Shown here piece by piece: positions 9,127 to 18,129 of a DNA stretch of 64,000 nucleotides. This stretch comes from Corynebacterium breve (GTDB lineage: Bacteria > Actinomycetota > Actinomycetes > Mycobacteriales > Mycobacteriaceae), in the NCBI RefSeq assembly GCF_030252165.1, contig NZ_CP126969.1:1612001-1676000 (forward strand). Reading direction: 5' to 3'. The notes beneath the pieces were generated by a model, which was not told the origin of the DNA, ran no database searches, and saw only the letters and a list, made by a program, of their open reading frames with translations. Both the position numbers and the translations under genes were made by a program. Numbering within the stretch: the first letter of the stretch is position 1; each line of letters opens with the position of its first letter.

Positions 9127-9306
9127 AGTGTATGGCCTCCTTGAAAAATTCTACGAACATAGAAAAGGATACCGTGGCTCTGAAACGTTTTCTTGTTTTG
9201 GCTTGATTTTGCAGGTGGCGTGTTTGCGCAGTCACTTGATACACGAATTGGCAAAAGTCAGTATTCTGGAGGAACACTATTCTCCCGATTTTTTGGAGGT
9301 TTGTTC

Positions 9307-12036
9307 ATGGCTGACCAAAATGCTCAGAACGCCGACTCTAACTTTCCCCTGATTCGCGACGGTGTCGCGTCGTATTTGCACGATACTGATCCTGAAGAGA
9401 CTCGCGAATGGATGGATTCGTTGGATGGATTGCTCGATGAGTCTTCGCCTGAACGAGCCCGCTATCTCATGCTTCGCCTGCTCGAGCGCGCGTCGGCAAA
9501 ACGTGTGCCATTGCCTTCGCTGACCTCGACCGACCTAGTCAACACAATCCCAACCGAGATTGAACCTGACTTCCCGGGCGATGAGGAAATCGAAAAGCGC
9601 TACCGTCGCTGGATGCGCTGGAATGCAGCCATCATGGTCCACCGCGCGCAGCGCCCAGGAATTGAGGTCGGTGGACACATTTCCACCTACGCGGGTGCCG
9701 CTCCTCTCTACGAGGTTGGTTTTAACCACTTCTTCAAGGGCAAGGATGCATCCCAGGGCGGCGACCAGATCTTCTTCCAGGGCCACGCCTCCCCTGGTAT
9801 GTACGCACGTGCTTTCCTCGAAGGTCGCCTGTCCGAAGACGACCTGGACGGCTTCCGCCAGCAGGTTTCTCGCCCGCAGGGCGGTATCCCGTCTTACCCG
9901 CACCCACACGACATGCCGGAGTTCTGGGAGTTCCCAACCGTGTCGATGGGTATCGGCCCGATGAACGCGATCTACCAGGCACGCTTTAACAAGTACCTGC
10001 AAGACCGTGGCATCAAGGACACCGAGGATCAGCACGTCTGGGCATTCCTCGGCGATGGCGAGATGGACGAACCGGAATCTCGTGGCCTGCTCCAGATGGC
10101 AACCCTGTACGAGCTGGACAACCTGACATTCGTGATCAACTGTAACCTGCAGCGCCTGGACGGCCCTGTGCGCGGCAACGGCCAGATCATTCAGGAGCTT
10201 GAGGCATTCTTCACCGGCGCTGGCTGGGAAGTAATCAAGGTTGTCTGGGGCCGCGAGTGGGACGCACTGCTGGAGAAGGACGAAGACGGTGCTCTGGTCA
10301 ACATCATGAACACCACCAAGGACGGCGACTACCAGACCTTCAAGGCAAACGACGGCGCATACGTCCGCGAGCACTTCTTCGGTCGCGACGAGCGCACCCG
10401 CAAGCTCGTCGAGGACATGACCGACGAAGAAATCTGGGCGCTGCGCCGCGGTGGACACGACTACCGCAAGGTGTACGCAGCGTACAAGCGTGCGCTTGAG
10501 ACCAAGGGCAAGCCAACCGTGATCCTTGCGCACACGATTAAGGGGTACGGCCTAGGCCACAACTTCGAGGGCCGCAACGCGACCCACCAGATGAAGAAGC
10601 TGACTCTGGAAGACCTGAAGCAGTTCCGCGATAAGCAGCAGATTCCAATCTCCGATGAGGATTTGGAGAAGGATCCATACTTGCCACCGTACTACCACCC
10701 AGGTGAGGACGCGGAAGAAATCAAGTACATGAAGGAGCGTCGCGAGGAGCTCGGAGGCTACCTCCCTGAGCGTCGCGAGCAGTACACCCCGCTTGAGGTC
10801 CCTGATATCCAGTCCTTTAAGGCGCTGCTCAAGGGTTCCGGTAAGCAGGAAGTTGCTACCACGATGGCGCTCGTGCGTACATTCAAAGCTCTCATGCGCG
10901 ATAAGGAGATCGGCAAGCGCATCGTCCCGATCATCCCTGATGAGGCACGTACGTTTGGCCTTGACTCTTGGTTCCCAACACTGAAGATCTACAACCCACA
11001 CGGCCAAAACTACGTGCCAGTGGACCACGATCTGATGCTGTCCTACCGCGAGGCAACCGACGGACAGATCCTGCACGAAGGCATCAACGAGGACGGTTCT
11101 TCCGCTTCCTTCATCGCTGCCGGCACTTCCTACGCCACCCACGGCGAACCAATGATCCCGATGTACATCTTCTACTCGATGTTCGGTTTTCAGCGCACCG
11201 GTGACGTGTTCTGGGCAGCGGGCGACCAGCTCACCCGAGGCTTCATCATCGGCGCTACCGCCGGCCGCACCACCTTGTTTGGTGAAGGCACGCAGCACAT
11301 GGACGGACACTCCCCAGTGCTCGCCTCTACCAACCCTGCGGTCATCCAGTATGACCCGTCGTTCGCCTATGAGATCCCTTACCTGATCCGCGAGGGCATC
11401 GACCGCATGTACGGCCCAGATCGCGGCGAGAACGTCATGTACTACATCACCGTGTACAACGAGCCGACCCCGCAGCCTCCGGTTCCAGAGAACCTGGACG
11501 AGGAAGGCCTGCACAAGGGTATCTACCTCTACGACAAGGGCGAGTCCAAGGACAACAACGTTTCCCTTCTCGCTTCTGGTGTCGGCATGCAGTTCGCGCT
11601 TAAGGCACAGCAGATTCTGCAGGACGAATTCAACGTCGGCGCTTCTGTCTACTCCGTGACCTCCTGGGTCGAGCTCGCCCGCGACGGCGCAGCGAAGAAG
11701 GTAGAGAAGCTGCGCAACCCAGCGGCCGATGTTGAAGAGCCATTTGTTACCAAGCAGCTTAAGCAGACCGAAGGTCCTTACATCGCGACCTCCGACTTCA
11801 CCAGCGACCTGCACGAGCAGATTCGCCCATACGTCCCAGGCGAGTACTTGGTTCTGGGTGCCGATGGTTTCGGTTTCTCCGACACCCGCGAGGCAGCGCG
11901 TCGCTACTTCAACATCGACGCGGAATCCATGGTTGTCGCTGCGCTGATCGGCCTGGCAAACGAAGGAAAAATCGACATCTCCGTCGCAGACGAAGCAGCG
12001 AAGCGCTTCAAGCTAGACGATCCTACGAGCGTCTAG
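9307..12036 (+). CDS. aceE: Pyruvate dehydrogenase E1 component (homodimeric, AceE type)
   Basis: 909 residues. This thiamine diphosphate enzyme decarboxylates pyruvate and hands the acetyl group to the E2 lipoyl domain. It is the single-chain AceE form, with [11 protein letters not shown], a ThDP-binding [12 protein letters not shown] followed by [21 protein letters not shown], and the later transketolase-like half ([18 protein letters not shown]). The start at 9307 (MADQNAQN) has a GGAGG about 9 nt upstream; the frame is open further upstream but that part is not homologous. The gene stands alone: no aceF or lpd follows, as usual in Corynebacterium. A strong terminator comes next. Confidence 0.97.
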   Translation: MADQNAQNADSNFPLIRDGVASYLHDTDPEETREWMDSLDGLLDESSPERARYLMLRLLERASAKRVPLPSLTSTDLVNTIPTEIEPDFPGDEEIEKRYRRWMRWNAAIMVHRAQRPGIEVGGHISTYAGAAPLYEVGFNHFFKGKDASQGGDQIFFQGHASPGMYARAFLEGRLSEDDLDGFRQQVSRPQGGIPSYPHPHDMPEFWEFPTVSMGIGPMNAIYQARFNKYLQDRGIKDTEDQHVWAFLGDGEMDEPESRGLLQMATLYELDNLTFVINCNLQRLDGPVRGNGQIIQELEAFFTGAGWEVIKVVWGREWDALLEKDEDGALVNIMNTTKDGDYQTFKANDGAYVREHFFGRDERTRKLVEDMTDEEIWALRRGGHDYRKVYAAYKRALETKGKPTVILAHTIKGYGLGHNFEGRNATHQMKKLTLEDLKQFRDKQQIPISDEDLEKDPYLPPYYHPGEDAEEIKYMKERREELGGYLPERREQYTPLEVPDIQSFKALLKGSGKQEVATTMALVRTFKALMRDKEIGKRIVPIIPDEARTFGLDSWFPTLKIYNPHGQNYVPVDHDLMLSYREATDGQILHEGINEDGSSASFIAAGTSYATHGEPMIPMYIFYSMFGFQRTGDVFWAAGDQLTRGFIIGATAGRTTLFGEGTQHMDGHSPVLASTNPAVIQYDPSFAYEIPYLIREGIDRMYGPDRGENVMYYITVYNEPTPQPPVPENLDEEGLHKGIYLYDKGESKDNNVSLLASGVGMQFALKAQQILQDEFNVGASVYSVTSWVELARDGAAKKVEKLRNPAADVEEPFVTKQLKQTEGPYIATSDFTSDLHEQIRPYVPGEYLVLGADGFGFSDTREAARRYFNIDAESMVVAALIGLANEGKIDISVADEAAKRFKLDDPTSV

Positions 12037-12053
12037 TTTCTCGCTTATCGACG

Positions 12054-12093
12054 AACCCCTGGGCCGTCCACATTGTGGACTCCCAGGGGTTTT
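12054..12093 (+). terminator. Rho-independent terminator after aceE
   Basis: AACCCCTGGG pairs with CCCAGGGGTT around an inner GTCCACATTGTGGAC hairpin and is followed by TTTT. It lies 18 bp after the aceE stop codon. Confidence 0.9.
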
Positions 12094-12112
12094 GCGCTTG
12101 CCCACCCTTTCG

Positions 12113-12277
12113 TTAGACGACGAAGCGCTGATTCTCCTGCGGCATCCACGGCTGGGTTCGTCCGCCACCGATGAACGCCATCTCCACCGCGGAGGCATTG
12201 AGCAGATCGGCCGAATTAATCAGTCCCGCCGATCCGAGTTCCGCGCAAGCCAATGCCCCGAAAAAGGAAAATACAGG
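12113..12277 (-). pseudogene. Open 54-codon stretch in frame after the hydrolase stop; possible coding remnant or extension
   Basis: Directly after the TAG stop of the alpha/beta hydrolase the same minus-strand frame stays open for 54 codons to a TAA at 12113. The translation includes LGSAGLINSADLLNASAVEM and GGGRTQPWMPQENQRFVV, and third codon positions are mainly G/C, as in real genes here. It has no convincing start codon or ribosome site. It may be the tail of a gene whose upstream part was lost, or an extension cut off by a recent stop mutation. I do not recognise the sequence. Confidence 0.35.
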
Positions 12278-13267
12278 CTAATCGTCACGCTGCACAGTAT
12301 CGCGCACCAATCGAAGGATCGCAGTACTCACTGTGGCAGGAGTTTCTAGGGGGAGCATGTGACCGGCGCCTGGGATTACTTGTAGGTAGGCGGAAGGCCA
12401 GATCTCTTGGAGCCGCTCTGCTTGTGACAACGGTGTCACGTCGTCGTGAACGCCGGCGATGATATAGCCGGGTACCTGTTCGAGGTATGGGCCGGTGTTG
12501 AGTTCGTTGTGGATCTGCAAGTCGTCAAAGTAGCCGACAAAGGTTTCCAGCGGGGTTTCGTGAATCATGGCTGCGTGAAATTCGATCAGATCGCGGCGCG
12601 TTTCACGATGAAATACCGCAATGGCCAGGCTCGGAGCAAGAAGCTTGGTTACGTCGTCGCGGAACTCGTCAGCTTCTTCGGGGGACGCCTCCACTGCGTC
12701 ATAGACCGCACGCGCCAGTGGAGTGGCAAGAATCTGGGGCACCCCTTGATCGCTGAGTTCTTCTACCGAGCTGTTGATCATCACAGCGCCGGCAAGCTCA
12801 AACTGGCCCGCGTATCGCCGAATCAAGCTCAACCCTACTAGCCCGCCCAGCGAGTGTCCGACGACGATGACGGGACCAGTCACTGAGCATTCCTGCATCA
12901 CCGTCCACACGTCGTCGGCGGCGTCGTCGATACTGCACCCTTCGGGACGCACTGCCCCGGTTTGCCCGTGACCGCGCAGATCAAGCAGTACTTGCCTAAT
13001 GTTCTCGCCACGAAGGTGATCCACCTGCTGGTAAAAAGCCTCCGCCGCGAGCGTAAAACCGTGAACGTACACGACTGTCACCGGCGCATCGTGTGGGCCG
13101 ACAACATAGTAGTGGACGGGGACTTCGTCGTTAAGCACGATGCCCTGCTCGGTGAGGTTGGTCAGGCCGGGAGTTCGCTCCGCCGAATGCAGCCGGCCGC
13201 GTGCGAGGGCAATTTTCCGACGACCGCCGGGTGTAAAGGCACGGGCATAGACGGCGGGATTGTACAT
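12278..13267 (-). CDS. Alpha/beta-hydrolase family protein
   Basis: About 329 residues with an alpha/beta-hydrolase fold. The oxyanion-hole region is VVYVHGFTLAAEAF, the nucleophile elbow is GHSLGG with the catalytic Ser, the acid Asp is probably in IIAGVHDDVTPL, and the His is in GAGHMLPLETP. LDLRGHGQTG is also typical. No signal peptide or lid domain is obvious. The start is put at 13267 because a TAGAAT -10 box (13275-13280) lies 7 nt upstream, arguing against the ATG at 13276 inside that box. It is divergent from the acyl carrier protein gene, so a lipid-related substrate is possible but unproven. Confidence 0.87.
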   Translation of the reverse strand: MYNPAVYARAFTPGGRRKIALARGRLHSAERTPGLTNLTEQGIVLNDEVPVHYYVVGPHDAPVTVVYVHGFTLAAEAFYQQVDHLRGENIRQVLLDLRGHGQTGAVRPEGCSIDDAADDVWTVMQECSVTGPVIVVGHSLGGLVGLSLIRRYAGQFELAGAVMINSSVEELSDQGVPQILATPLARAVYDAVEASPEEADEFRDDVTKLLAPSLAIAVFHRETRRDLIEFHAAMIHETPLETFVGYFDDLQIHNELNTGPYLEQVPGYIIAGVHDDVTPLSQAERLQEIWPSAYLQVIPGAGHMLPLETPATVSTAILRLVRDTVQRDD

Positions 13268-13306
13268 AAGGTTCATTCTAGCCGGTGTAGCACTAGACTA
13301 AGCCCC
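13268..13306. promoter_or_regulatory. Divergent leaderless promoters for the hydrolase and acpM
   Basis: Within 39 bp there are two opposed -10 boxes: TAGAAT (minus strand, 13275-13280) 7 nt before the hydrolase ATG, and TAGACT (plus strand, 13294-13299) 7 nt before the acyl carrier protein ATG. Both fit leaderless transcripts. Confidence 0.5.
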
Positions 13307-13594
13307 ATGGAACTTTCACAGCGTCTCAACTTTGAACTGCCGGAGGAACCCGCCACTCCCCCGGCGTCCAACACAATTGGGCGTGTGGCACAACTTATCG
13401 AAGACATCACTGGCATCGATGCCGAAACCGTCACTGCGGATTCGACCCGTGCGTCGTTGGGCATTGATTCGCTGTCCATGATTGAGATCATCGTACGGGC
13501 GGAGGATACGTTCAATGTGCGAATCGACGACGAAGCGGCGGAGAACTTTGTCACCGTGGATGATATCGTCACTTACCTCGCGGAAAACGCGTAG
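13307..13594 (+). CDS. acpM: Acyl carrier protein
   Basis: 95 residues with the 4'-phosphopantetheine attachment motif LGIDSLSMIEI, in which the Ser of DSL carries the prosthetic group. It holds growing acyl chains as thioesters for fatty or mycolic acid synthesis. The N-terminus has about 20 extra residues (ELPEEPATPPAS) compared with E. coli AcpP, similar to the extended actinobacterial ACPs. The start is leaderless-like, with TAGACT ending 7 nt before the ATG. It stands next to an alpha/beta hydrolase and a HAD hydrolase, not in a fatty acid synthase cluster. Confidence 0.92.
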   Translation: MELSQRLNFELPEEPATPPASNTIGRVAQLIEDITGIDAETVTADSTRASLGIDSLSMIEIIVRAEDTFNVRIDDEAAENFVTVDDIVTYLAENA

Positions 13595-13612
13595 CCGTTG
13601 CACAATACGGGT

Positions 13613-14431
13613 ATGAACGCCCCGATTTCCTACCTGACCGATATGGATGGTGTCCTCATTAAAGAGGGCGAGCTCATCCCTGGTGCCGACGTCTTCATTC
13701 AAACCCTGCGCGACAATGACATCCGCTTCATGGTGCTGACTAACAACTCCATGTCCACACAGCGCGATCTGTCCGCTCGACTCATGGCGATGGGCCTCGA
13801 CATTGAGCCGGAGCGTATTTGGACTTCGGCTGCAGCAACTGCGTCGTTTCTGTCGCAGCAGGTCAGCGTGTCTACCGCATACGTGATCGGCGAAACTGGG
13901 CTTACCACGGCACTGCATGAGGCGGGCTGGATTTTCACTGAGATCAATCCTGATTTCGTTGTTCTCGGCGAGACTAGAACGTATTCCTTCGAGGCGTTAA
14001 CCACCGCCTGCAATTTGATCAATCGGGGCGCGCGCTTCATTTGCACGAACCCCGACGTGTCGGCGCCTGGCCCGCAAGGTGTTCTACCCGCCACGGGTGC
14101 TGTCGCCGCAATGATTACTGCGGTAACCGGTAAGCGTCCTTATTACATCGGCAAGCCAAATCCCGTGATGATGCGTTCTGCTCTGAACTACATCGGCGCG
14201 CACTCGGAACGCACTGTGATGATCGGTGATCGCATGGATACCGATGTGAAATCCGGTCTAGAGGCAGGCATGCGAACGATTCTGGTGCGCTCCGGAATCG
14301 CCGACGATGCCGAAATCGCACGCTACCCGTACCGCCCGACCATGACGATTGGCTCGATCGGAGAGCTCACCGATCGCATCCTCGACCCATTCGGCGATGG
14401 GCACTACACCGCTAAGCCGGACGAAGAGTAG
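13613..14431 (+). CDS. HAD-IIA family hydrolase (NagD/PNPase-like)
   Basis: 272 residues. Class IIA HAD phosphatase: motif I is LTDMDGVLIKEGE (nucleophile Asp and following Asp), motif II is MVLTNNSMST, motif III is around YIGKPNPVMM, and motif IV is MIGDRMDTDVKSG. The capping module lies between motifs II and III (residues about 75-180). Family members hydrolyse nucleotides, sugar phosphates or 4-nitrophenyl phosphate; the natural substrate is unknown. It starts 18 bp after acpM and overlaps the 3' end of the convergent gene at 14412 by 20 bp. Confidence 0.9.
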   Translation: MNAPISYLTDMDGVLIKEGELIPGADVFIQTLRDNDIRFMVLTNNSMSTQRDLSARLMAMGLDIEPERIWTSAAATASFLSQQVSVSTAYVIGETGLTTALHEAGWIFTEINPDFVVLGETRTYSFEALTTACNLINRGARFICTNPDVSAPGPQGVLPATGAVAAMITAVTGKRPYYIGKPNPVMMRSALNYIGAHSERTVMIGDRMDTDVKSGLEAGMRTILVRSGIADDAEIARYPYRPTMTIGSIGELTDRILDPFGDGHYTAKPDEE

Positions 14432-14759
14432 CGCTAAAACCGTAGTCAGAGGCAAGCTTGGCGACGACGCGCTCGAATCGTTTCATATCGTCGCGTGGCG
14501 CTTGCAGCACTTCACGGCAGGCTACTGCGCGGGCGCCAAACGTCGTCTTGTCACGCCGCCAGCGGGTAAACCACGTCATGTCCCAGATGTCTTGACCGGG
14601 CAGATTCGATGTTTCCGCTGGAGGCAGGTACACGGCCATAAGCTCTTCCACCTCGCCGCGCAGCGCGACAGGCATGCCTGAAATCGTGAGCACGAATGTA
14701 GTGGGCGCAGCACAGACAGGCTGCCAGGTGATAATTGGTGCGGCCAGAGTAGTCGTCAT
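14412..14759 (-). CDS. Conserved hypothetical protein
   Basis: 115 residues, family not recognised. The ATG at 14759 has AAGGA 7 nt upstream, which supports expression. The N-terminus (MTTTLAAPIITWQPVCAAPT) is hydrophobic but lacks a basic n-region, so it is probably not a signal peptide. The sequence is Trp-rich in the middle (DIWDMTWFTRWRRDKTTFG) and contains two Cys (residues 16 and about 81). The gene is convergent with the HAD-IIA gene, overlapping it by 20 bp. No role is suggested by context. Confidence 0.65.
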   Translation of the reverse strand: MTTTLAAPIITWQPVCAAPTTFVLTISGMPVALRGEVEELMAVYLPPAETSNLPGQDIWDMTWFTRWRRDKTTFGARAVACREVLQAPRDDMKRFERVVAKLASDYGFSATLRPA

Positions 14760-14926
14760 GTGGGGATCCTTTTCGCGTCATGCTTGTGGCACACCGCGAG
14801 CTGCATTCTTTGCTCAGCGGTGTGAGACGAGGTTCGTCTTCCCCAACGGCCTCAGAAGTATTCTCACCCCACACGACCACCACCGGCAACCCTCAAGTAA
14901 CACTTGATCCCCCGTTTAATCAAGCT

Positions 14927-15757
14927 CTACTTGAGGGTTAGGAGCTCGTCGGCAAGCGACGTATTGGTGTCCTCCCACAGCGGCTTGGCCCAGTTGCCAA
15001 ACTGGCGGTTAGTCAAACAAATCGCAGCTGTACCTGCCAATTCGTGATCCGACCAGGACGGAACAGCCCACAAGTAGGTTCCCGCCATCCCAAAATGGCC
15101 CACTGTTTCTTCCGGCACGCCAGTACCCATCCAGTGCGGGGCCTTTCGTCCACGGATTTCGAATCCAAGGCCCCACGGACACGGTTTTTGCATGCCATAG
15201 CCTGGGACAAGACCGCGGAGTTCCGGAAACTGTGGAGTAAACGCTTCACGCACAGTGGATTCGTGCAGCAAGGTGGGCTGAAGCAGCTCGCGGGCAAACT
15301 TCTCCATGTCAGCAACAGTCGATCGACCGTCATGGCCCGGCGAACCATAGATAGCGGTGTCATCCATCCCGAGCGGGCGAAATACGCCGTCGCGCGCATA
15401 GTGACGCATCGCTATGCCGGTTTCCTCTTCCAAGATGTCCGCGAGCCACTCGAACCCTGCGGAAGAATAGATGCGACGCTCCCCCAGAGGGCGCTCCTGC
15501 TCTCGCGAGGCAAATCCGACTCCCGATGCGTGGGCCAGGAGATGGCGCACTGTTGAGCCTTCGGGGCCGGCGGGCTGGTCGAGCTCGAATACTCCCTCTT
15601 CCACCGCCATGAGAAACGCGTAAGCCGAGAAAAGTTTGGTCACGCTCATTAGGTGAAAGATCCTGTCCACGTCGCCATGTTCAGCTTCCGTCGAGCCTAC
15701 GACCGCAGCCGCTACGTCATTGACAGGCCAGTTCTCGAAGTACTTGGAGAGGTTCAT
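14927..15757 (-). CDS. Serine hydrolase of the beta-lactamase / class C penicillin-binding fold
   Basis: 276 residues. The SxxK nucleophile motif is SVTK (residue about 38), the second motif is YSSAG (Tyr-x-Ser), and HLLAHASGV is typical of the Beta-lactamase (PF00144) family. A C-terminal HFGMAGTYLW supplies the third motif. There is no signal peptide, so a cytoplasmic esterase or peptidase-like activity is more likely than cell-wall work or antibiotic resistance. The start is leaderless-like, with TAGGAT (15766-15771) 8 nt before the ATG. Confidence 0.85.
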   Translation of the reverse strand: MNLSKYFENWPVNDVAAAVVGSTEAEHGDVDRIFHLMSVTKLFSAYAFLMAVEEGVFELDQPAGPEGSTVRHLLAHASGVGFASREQERPLGERRIYSSAGFEWLADILEEETGIAMRHYARDGVFRPLGMDDTAIYGSPGHDGRSTVADMEKFARELLQPTLLHESTVREAFTPQFPELRGLVPGYGMQKPCPWGLGFEIRGRKAPHWMGTGVPEETVGHFGMAGTYLWAVPSWSDHELAGTAAICLTNRQFGNWAKPLWEDTNTSLADELLTLK

Positions 15758-15988
15758 AAACGATCATCCTACTGTTCGGATGATTCTCCGCCCGCGCTAC
15801 CCAACCCCTCTGCCCGGCCGGATGCGCTTCGTCGCTAAGCATCTAGCGACTGCGAGTGTCAGTGAATCCTGGAAGCGGATCATACTCACTGCCACAGGGC
15901 CGAAATCGTTCGCGACAGGATTTCGCAAGCTTGGTCCATCACGACCTCTGGTGTAAGGCCGCGATAGATCTGAGCACGCTACGGTGTT

Positions 15989-16345
15989 TTACTTTCCAAG
16001 CAAGCTTGGTGTGAACGCGAAGCCCAGCGCATCAACGATGACATCAAGAAGGCTCAGCAGCGAGTTCAGCGCAGGCAGCAGCTTGAGAAGCAATGGCGCG
16101 AACGGACCCGCTTCCGCCTTCACCAGATCGGAGCTCCCCTGACCAAAGTCGCCCTGGTCTTCCAGTTCCACGTCACCGAGTTCACTGGACAGCGCCGAGG
16201 ATCCCGAAGCATCTTCGGTATCTTCCTGCGTGGTCACGGTTGTGTTCTGTGTTGGTTCCGCCGCGTAAGCCACGTTTGCGCCAACCCCTGCAAAGGTGAG
16301 CGCACACGCGCTGGCGATAGCTACGATGCTGCGAGAAATCTTCAT
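15989..16345 (-). CDS. Small secreted protein
   Basis: 118 residues with a clear Sec signal peptide: basic MKISRS, hydrophobic core IVAIASACALTFAGVGA, and cleavage expected after AYA (residue about 28). The mature part starts with a Thr/Gln/Ser/Asp/Glu-rich, probably disordered stretch of about 50 residues and ends in a hydrophobic segment (FAPLLLKLLPALNSLLSLLDVIVDALGFAF) that could insert in or bind the envelope. No Cys in the mature part. Family not recognised. A GGAAGAAAG ribosome site precedes the ATG. Confidence 0.75.
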   Translation of the reverse strand: MKISRSIVAIASACALTFAGVGANVAYAAEPTQNTTVTTQEDTEDASGSSALSSELGDVELEDQGDFGQGSSDLVKAEAGPFAPLLLKLLPALNSLLSLLDVIVDALGFAFTPSLLGK

Positions 16346-16777
16346 AGTCTTTCTTCCACTTTCTGATTATGACTTCACCTAGAGCTATCGACGCTCAAGC
16401 CCCAGCGTTACTTTCAACTGGTCATAGAGAAAGCTGTCACTTGCCGACGATTGCCTGTGCGCCACTTTGACGCACCTTCCTGAGAATAGTCGCACTTTCT
16501 CTTATTTTCTCTGCATTTGACTCAGATTGGAGATTGCAGTCGTTGCGCAATGACTGGGATTAGAAACATCACAAGAACAGACAACTCATGTTTGCAACTT
16601 CCACTTTTGCCCACTTCTGCTGATTCCACTGCCGCAGGATTAGTCGCCTACCCCCATCGAAAACTAAATGACCTGACCCTTTTCTCCATATTGACGCTTT
16701 TCACAGCGAAGTGTACACAAATTTCAATTATCTACACTTAGCTCGCAGATTCTTTCCAGAGCATTTAGTATTTAGCC
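16346..16777. other. 432-bp intergenic region upstream of the SGNH hydrolase
   Basis: No convincing gene on either strand. The region is AT-richer than its neighbours. At its right edge a TAGTAT -10 box (16766-16771) lies 6 nt before the SGNH ATG at 16778, suggesting leaderless transcription. Confidence 0.5.
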
Positions 16778-17902
16778 ATGTTCTTCTTACCTGTCTTCTC
16801 TCGCATCGTTTCCACGATTGTCACCGTCGCCTTCATGGTGTTCTCGGGACCATCGCTCCCTCCACCTACTTCGTCCGTCCCGACCACTACTACTGCGACT
16901 TCAACGTCAGCAAAGCCAACTCCGGACAAGACCACTCCGGTAGAGCCGACCTCCGAGGAAACCACCACCGAGGACGAGACCACCACGGCAGAGCCAACCT
17001 CCGAGGAAACCACCTCCGAGGAGACCACCACGGCAGAGCCAACCTCCGAGGAAACCACCACCGAAGAGGAAACCACCACGGCAGAGCCGACCTCCGAGGA
17101 AACCACCACGGTAGAGCCGACCGAGCCAACCGAAGAGCCTGGACTACTGAAGTATGTCGGCCTCGGCGACTCTTACGCTGCCCTAGGATCGACCGATGTG
17201 GAACACACCGGCCCAGCTAACTGCTACCGCTCCACCGACAATTACGGTGGCAACATCATCGGTTCGGGTCACGTTGAAGGTGAAGACATTTCCTGCTCTG
17301 GCGCAGAAACCGACAGCATCACCGGCTGGCAGTTCAAGCCAGACGACAACTCACTGCTACCGCCACAGATTGATCAACTCGAGGCGGATACCGAACTCAT
17401 CACCTTGACCATCGGAGCAAACGACCTTGGTTACTGGGATGTATTCCAGTGTTTCCAGGGCCACATCATGAGCATGACCCCGTCCGACTGCGCAACCAAG
17501 CACGGCCCAAATGTGGAGACTGAGCTCACCAAGCTTCCAGCGAAGCTCGATGATGTCTACACCCAGATCAAGGATCGCTCTCCTAATGCACGCATCATCA
17601 CCGGCGGATACATGCCACTTCTTGCGCCGGAGGACAACTGCACTGAGATTACGCTGATCTCTCAAAAGGACCGCGAGTGGATCATCGATTTCACCAACGA
17701 ACTCAATGTTGAGGTGAAGGCCGCAGCAGAGCGCAACGGCGCAACCTACGTCATGCCTGACAATGTGGAGGAGCACACTGGCTGCGCGCCTTACAAGGAG
17801 CGTTATGTTGACTTCTTCGGAACCAATACCGGCGCCTACCCATTCCACCCGACTGCTTTGGGTCACCGCGTGATGGCTCAGGCAATGCTGGACGCCATCT
17901 AA
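16778..17902 (+). CDS. Secreted SGNH/GDSL hydrolase with Thr/Glu-rich linker
   Basis: 374 residues. An N-terminal hydrophobic stretch (FFLPVFSRIVSTIVTVAFMVFSG) serves as signal or anchor. It is followed by about 90 residues of low complexity, mostly repeats of PTSEETTT with Glu variations. The SGNH domain starts near residue 125: GLGDSYAALG with the catalytic Ser, the Gly block, TIGANDLGYWD with the Asn, and YPFHPTALGH with the catalytic Asp/His region. Six or more Cys suggest disulfides. The family hydrolyses esters or lipids outside the cell. It is a close paralogue of the gene at 18130, followed by its own terminator. Confidence 0.9.
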   Translation: MFFLPVFSRIVSTIVTVAFMVFSGPSLPPPTSSVPTTTTATSTSAKPTPDKTTPVEPTSEETTTEDETTTAEPTSEETTSEETTTAEPTSEETTTEEETTTAEPTSEETTTVEPTEPTEEPGLLKYVGLGDSYAALGSTDVEHTGPANCYRSTDNYGGNIIGSGHVEGEDISCSGAETDSITGWQFKPDDNSLLPPQIDQLEADTELITLTIGANDLGYWDVFQCFQGHIMSMTPSDCATKHGPNVETELTKLPAKLDDVYTQIKDRSPNARIITGGYMPLLAPEDNCTEITLISQKDREWIIDFTNELNVEVKAAAERNGATYVMPDNVEEHTGCAPYKERYVDFFGTNTGAYPFHPTALGHRVMAQAMLDAI

Positions 17903-17923
17903 ATCAAACCTCACCGATCAGTT

Positions 17924-17957
17924 AACCCCGCTAACCGCTGCCCTGGATAGCGGGGTT
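17924..17957 (+). terminator. Terminator hairpin after the first SGNH gene
   Basis: AACCCCGCTA pairs perfectly with TAGCGGGGTT around a 14-nt loop, 21 bp after the stop codon. Confidence 0.75.
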
Positions 17958-18129
17958 TCCCTTGGCCCACCACTTTGTACTGTGTTTTTGCTTCCGGCGT
18001 GAAGCTTTTCAACCCCGGGGGTAGCAGGAAGCAACCCTCCCCATCACGCTACCGGCGAGTTTCCTGAGCGAATAATTAGAAATATATCTCTTATTAGACA
18101 GGTTCCTAGGCAGTATCTAAGATCTAGCT

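Noticed and set aside
10552..11814. 420-codon minus-strand frame inside aceE
   Set aside because: Shadow of aceE; no recognisable domains and no ribosome site, while the plus frame is conserved throughout.
14551..14889. 112-codon minus-strand frame overlapping the hypothetical gene at 14412
   Set aside because: Alternative frame of the same strand; the 14412-14759 frame has the better ribosome site and composition.
16517..16741. 74-codon frame in the gap before the first SGNH gene
   Set aside because: Composition is not coding-like and there is no start signal.
17925..18129. Possible riboswitch or small RNA between the two SGNH genes
   Set aside because: Apart from the terminator and the leaderless promoter I see no conserved structure.
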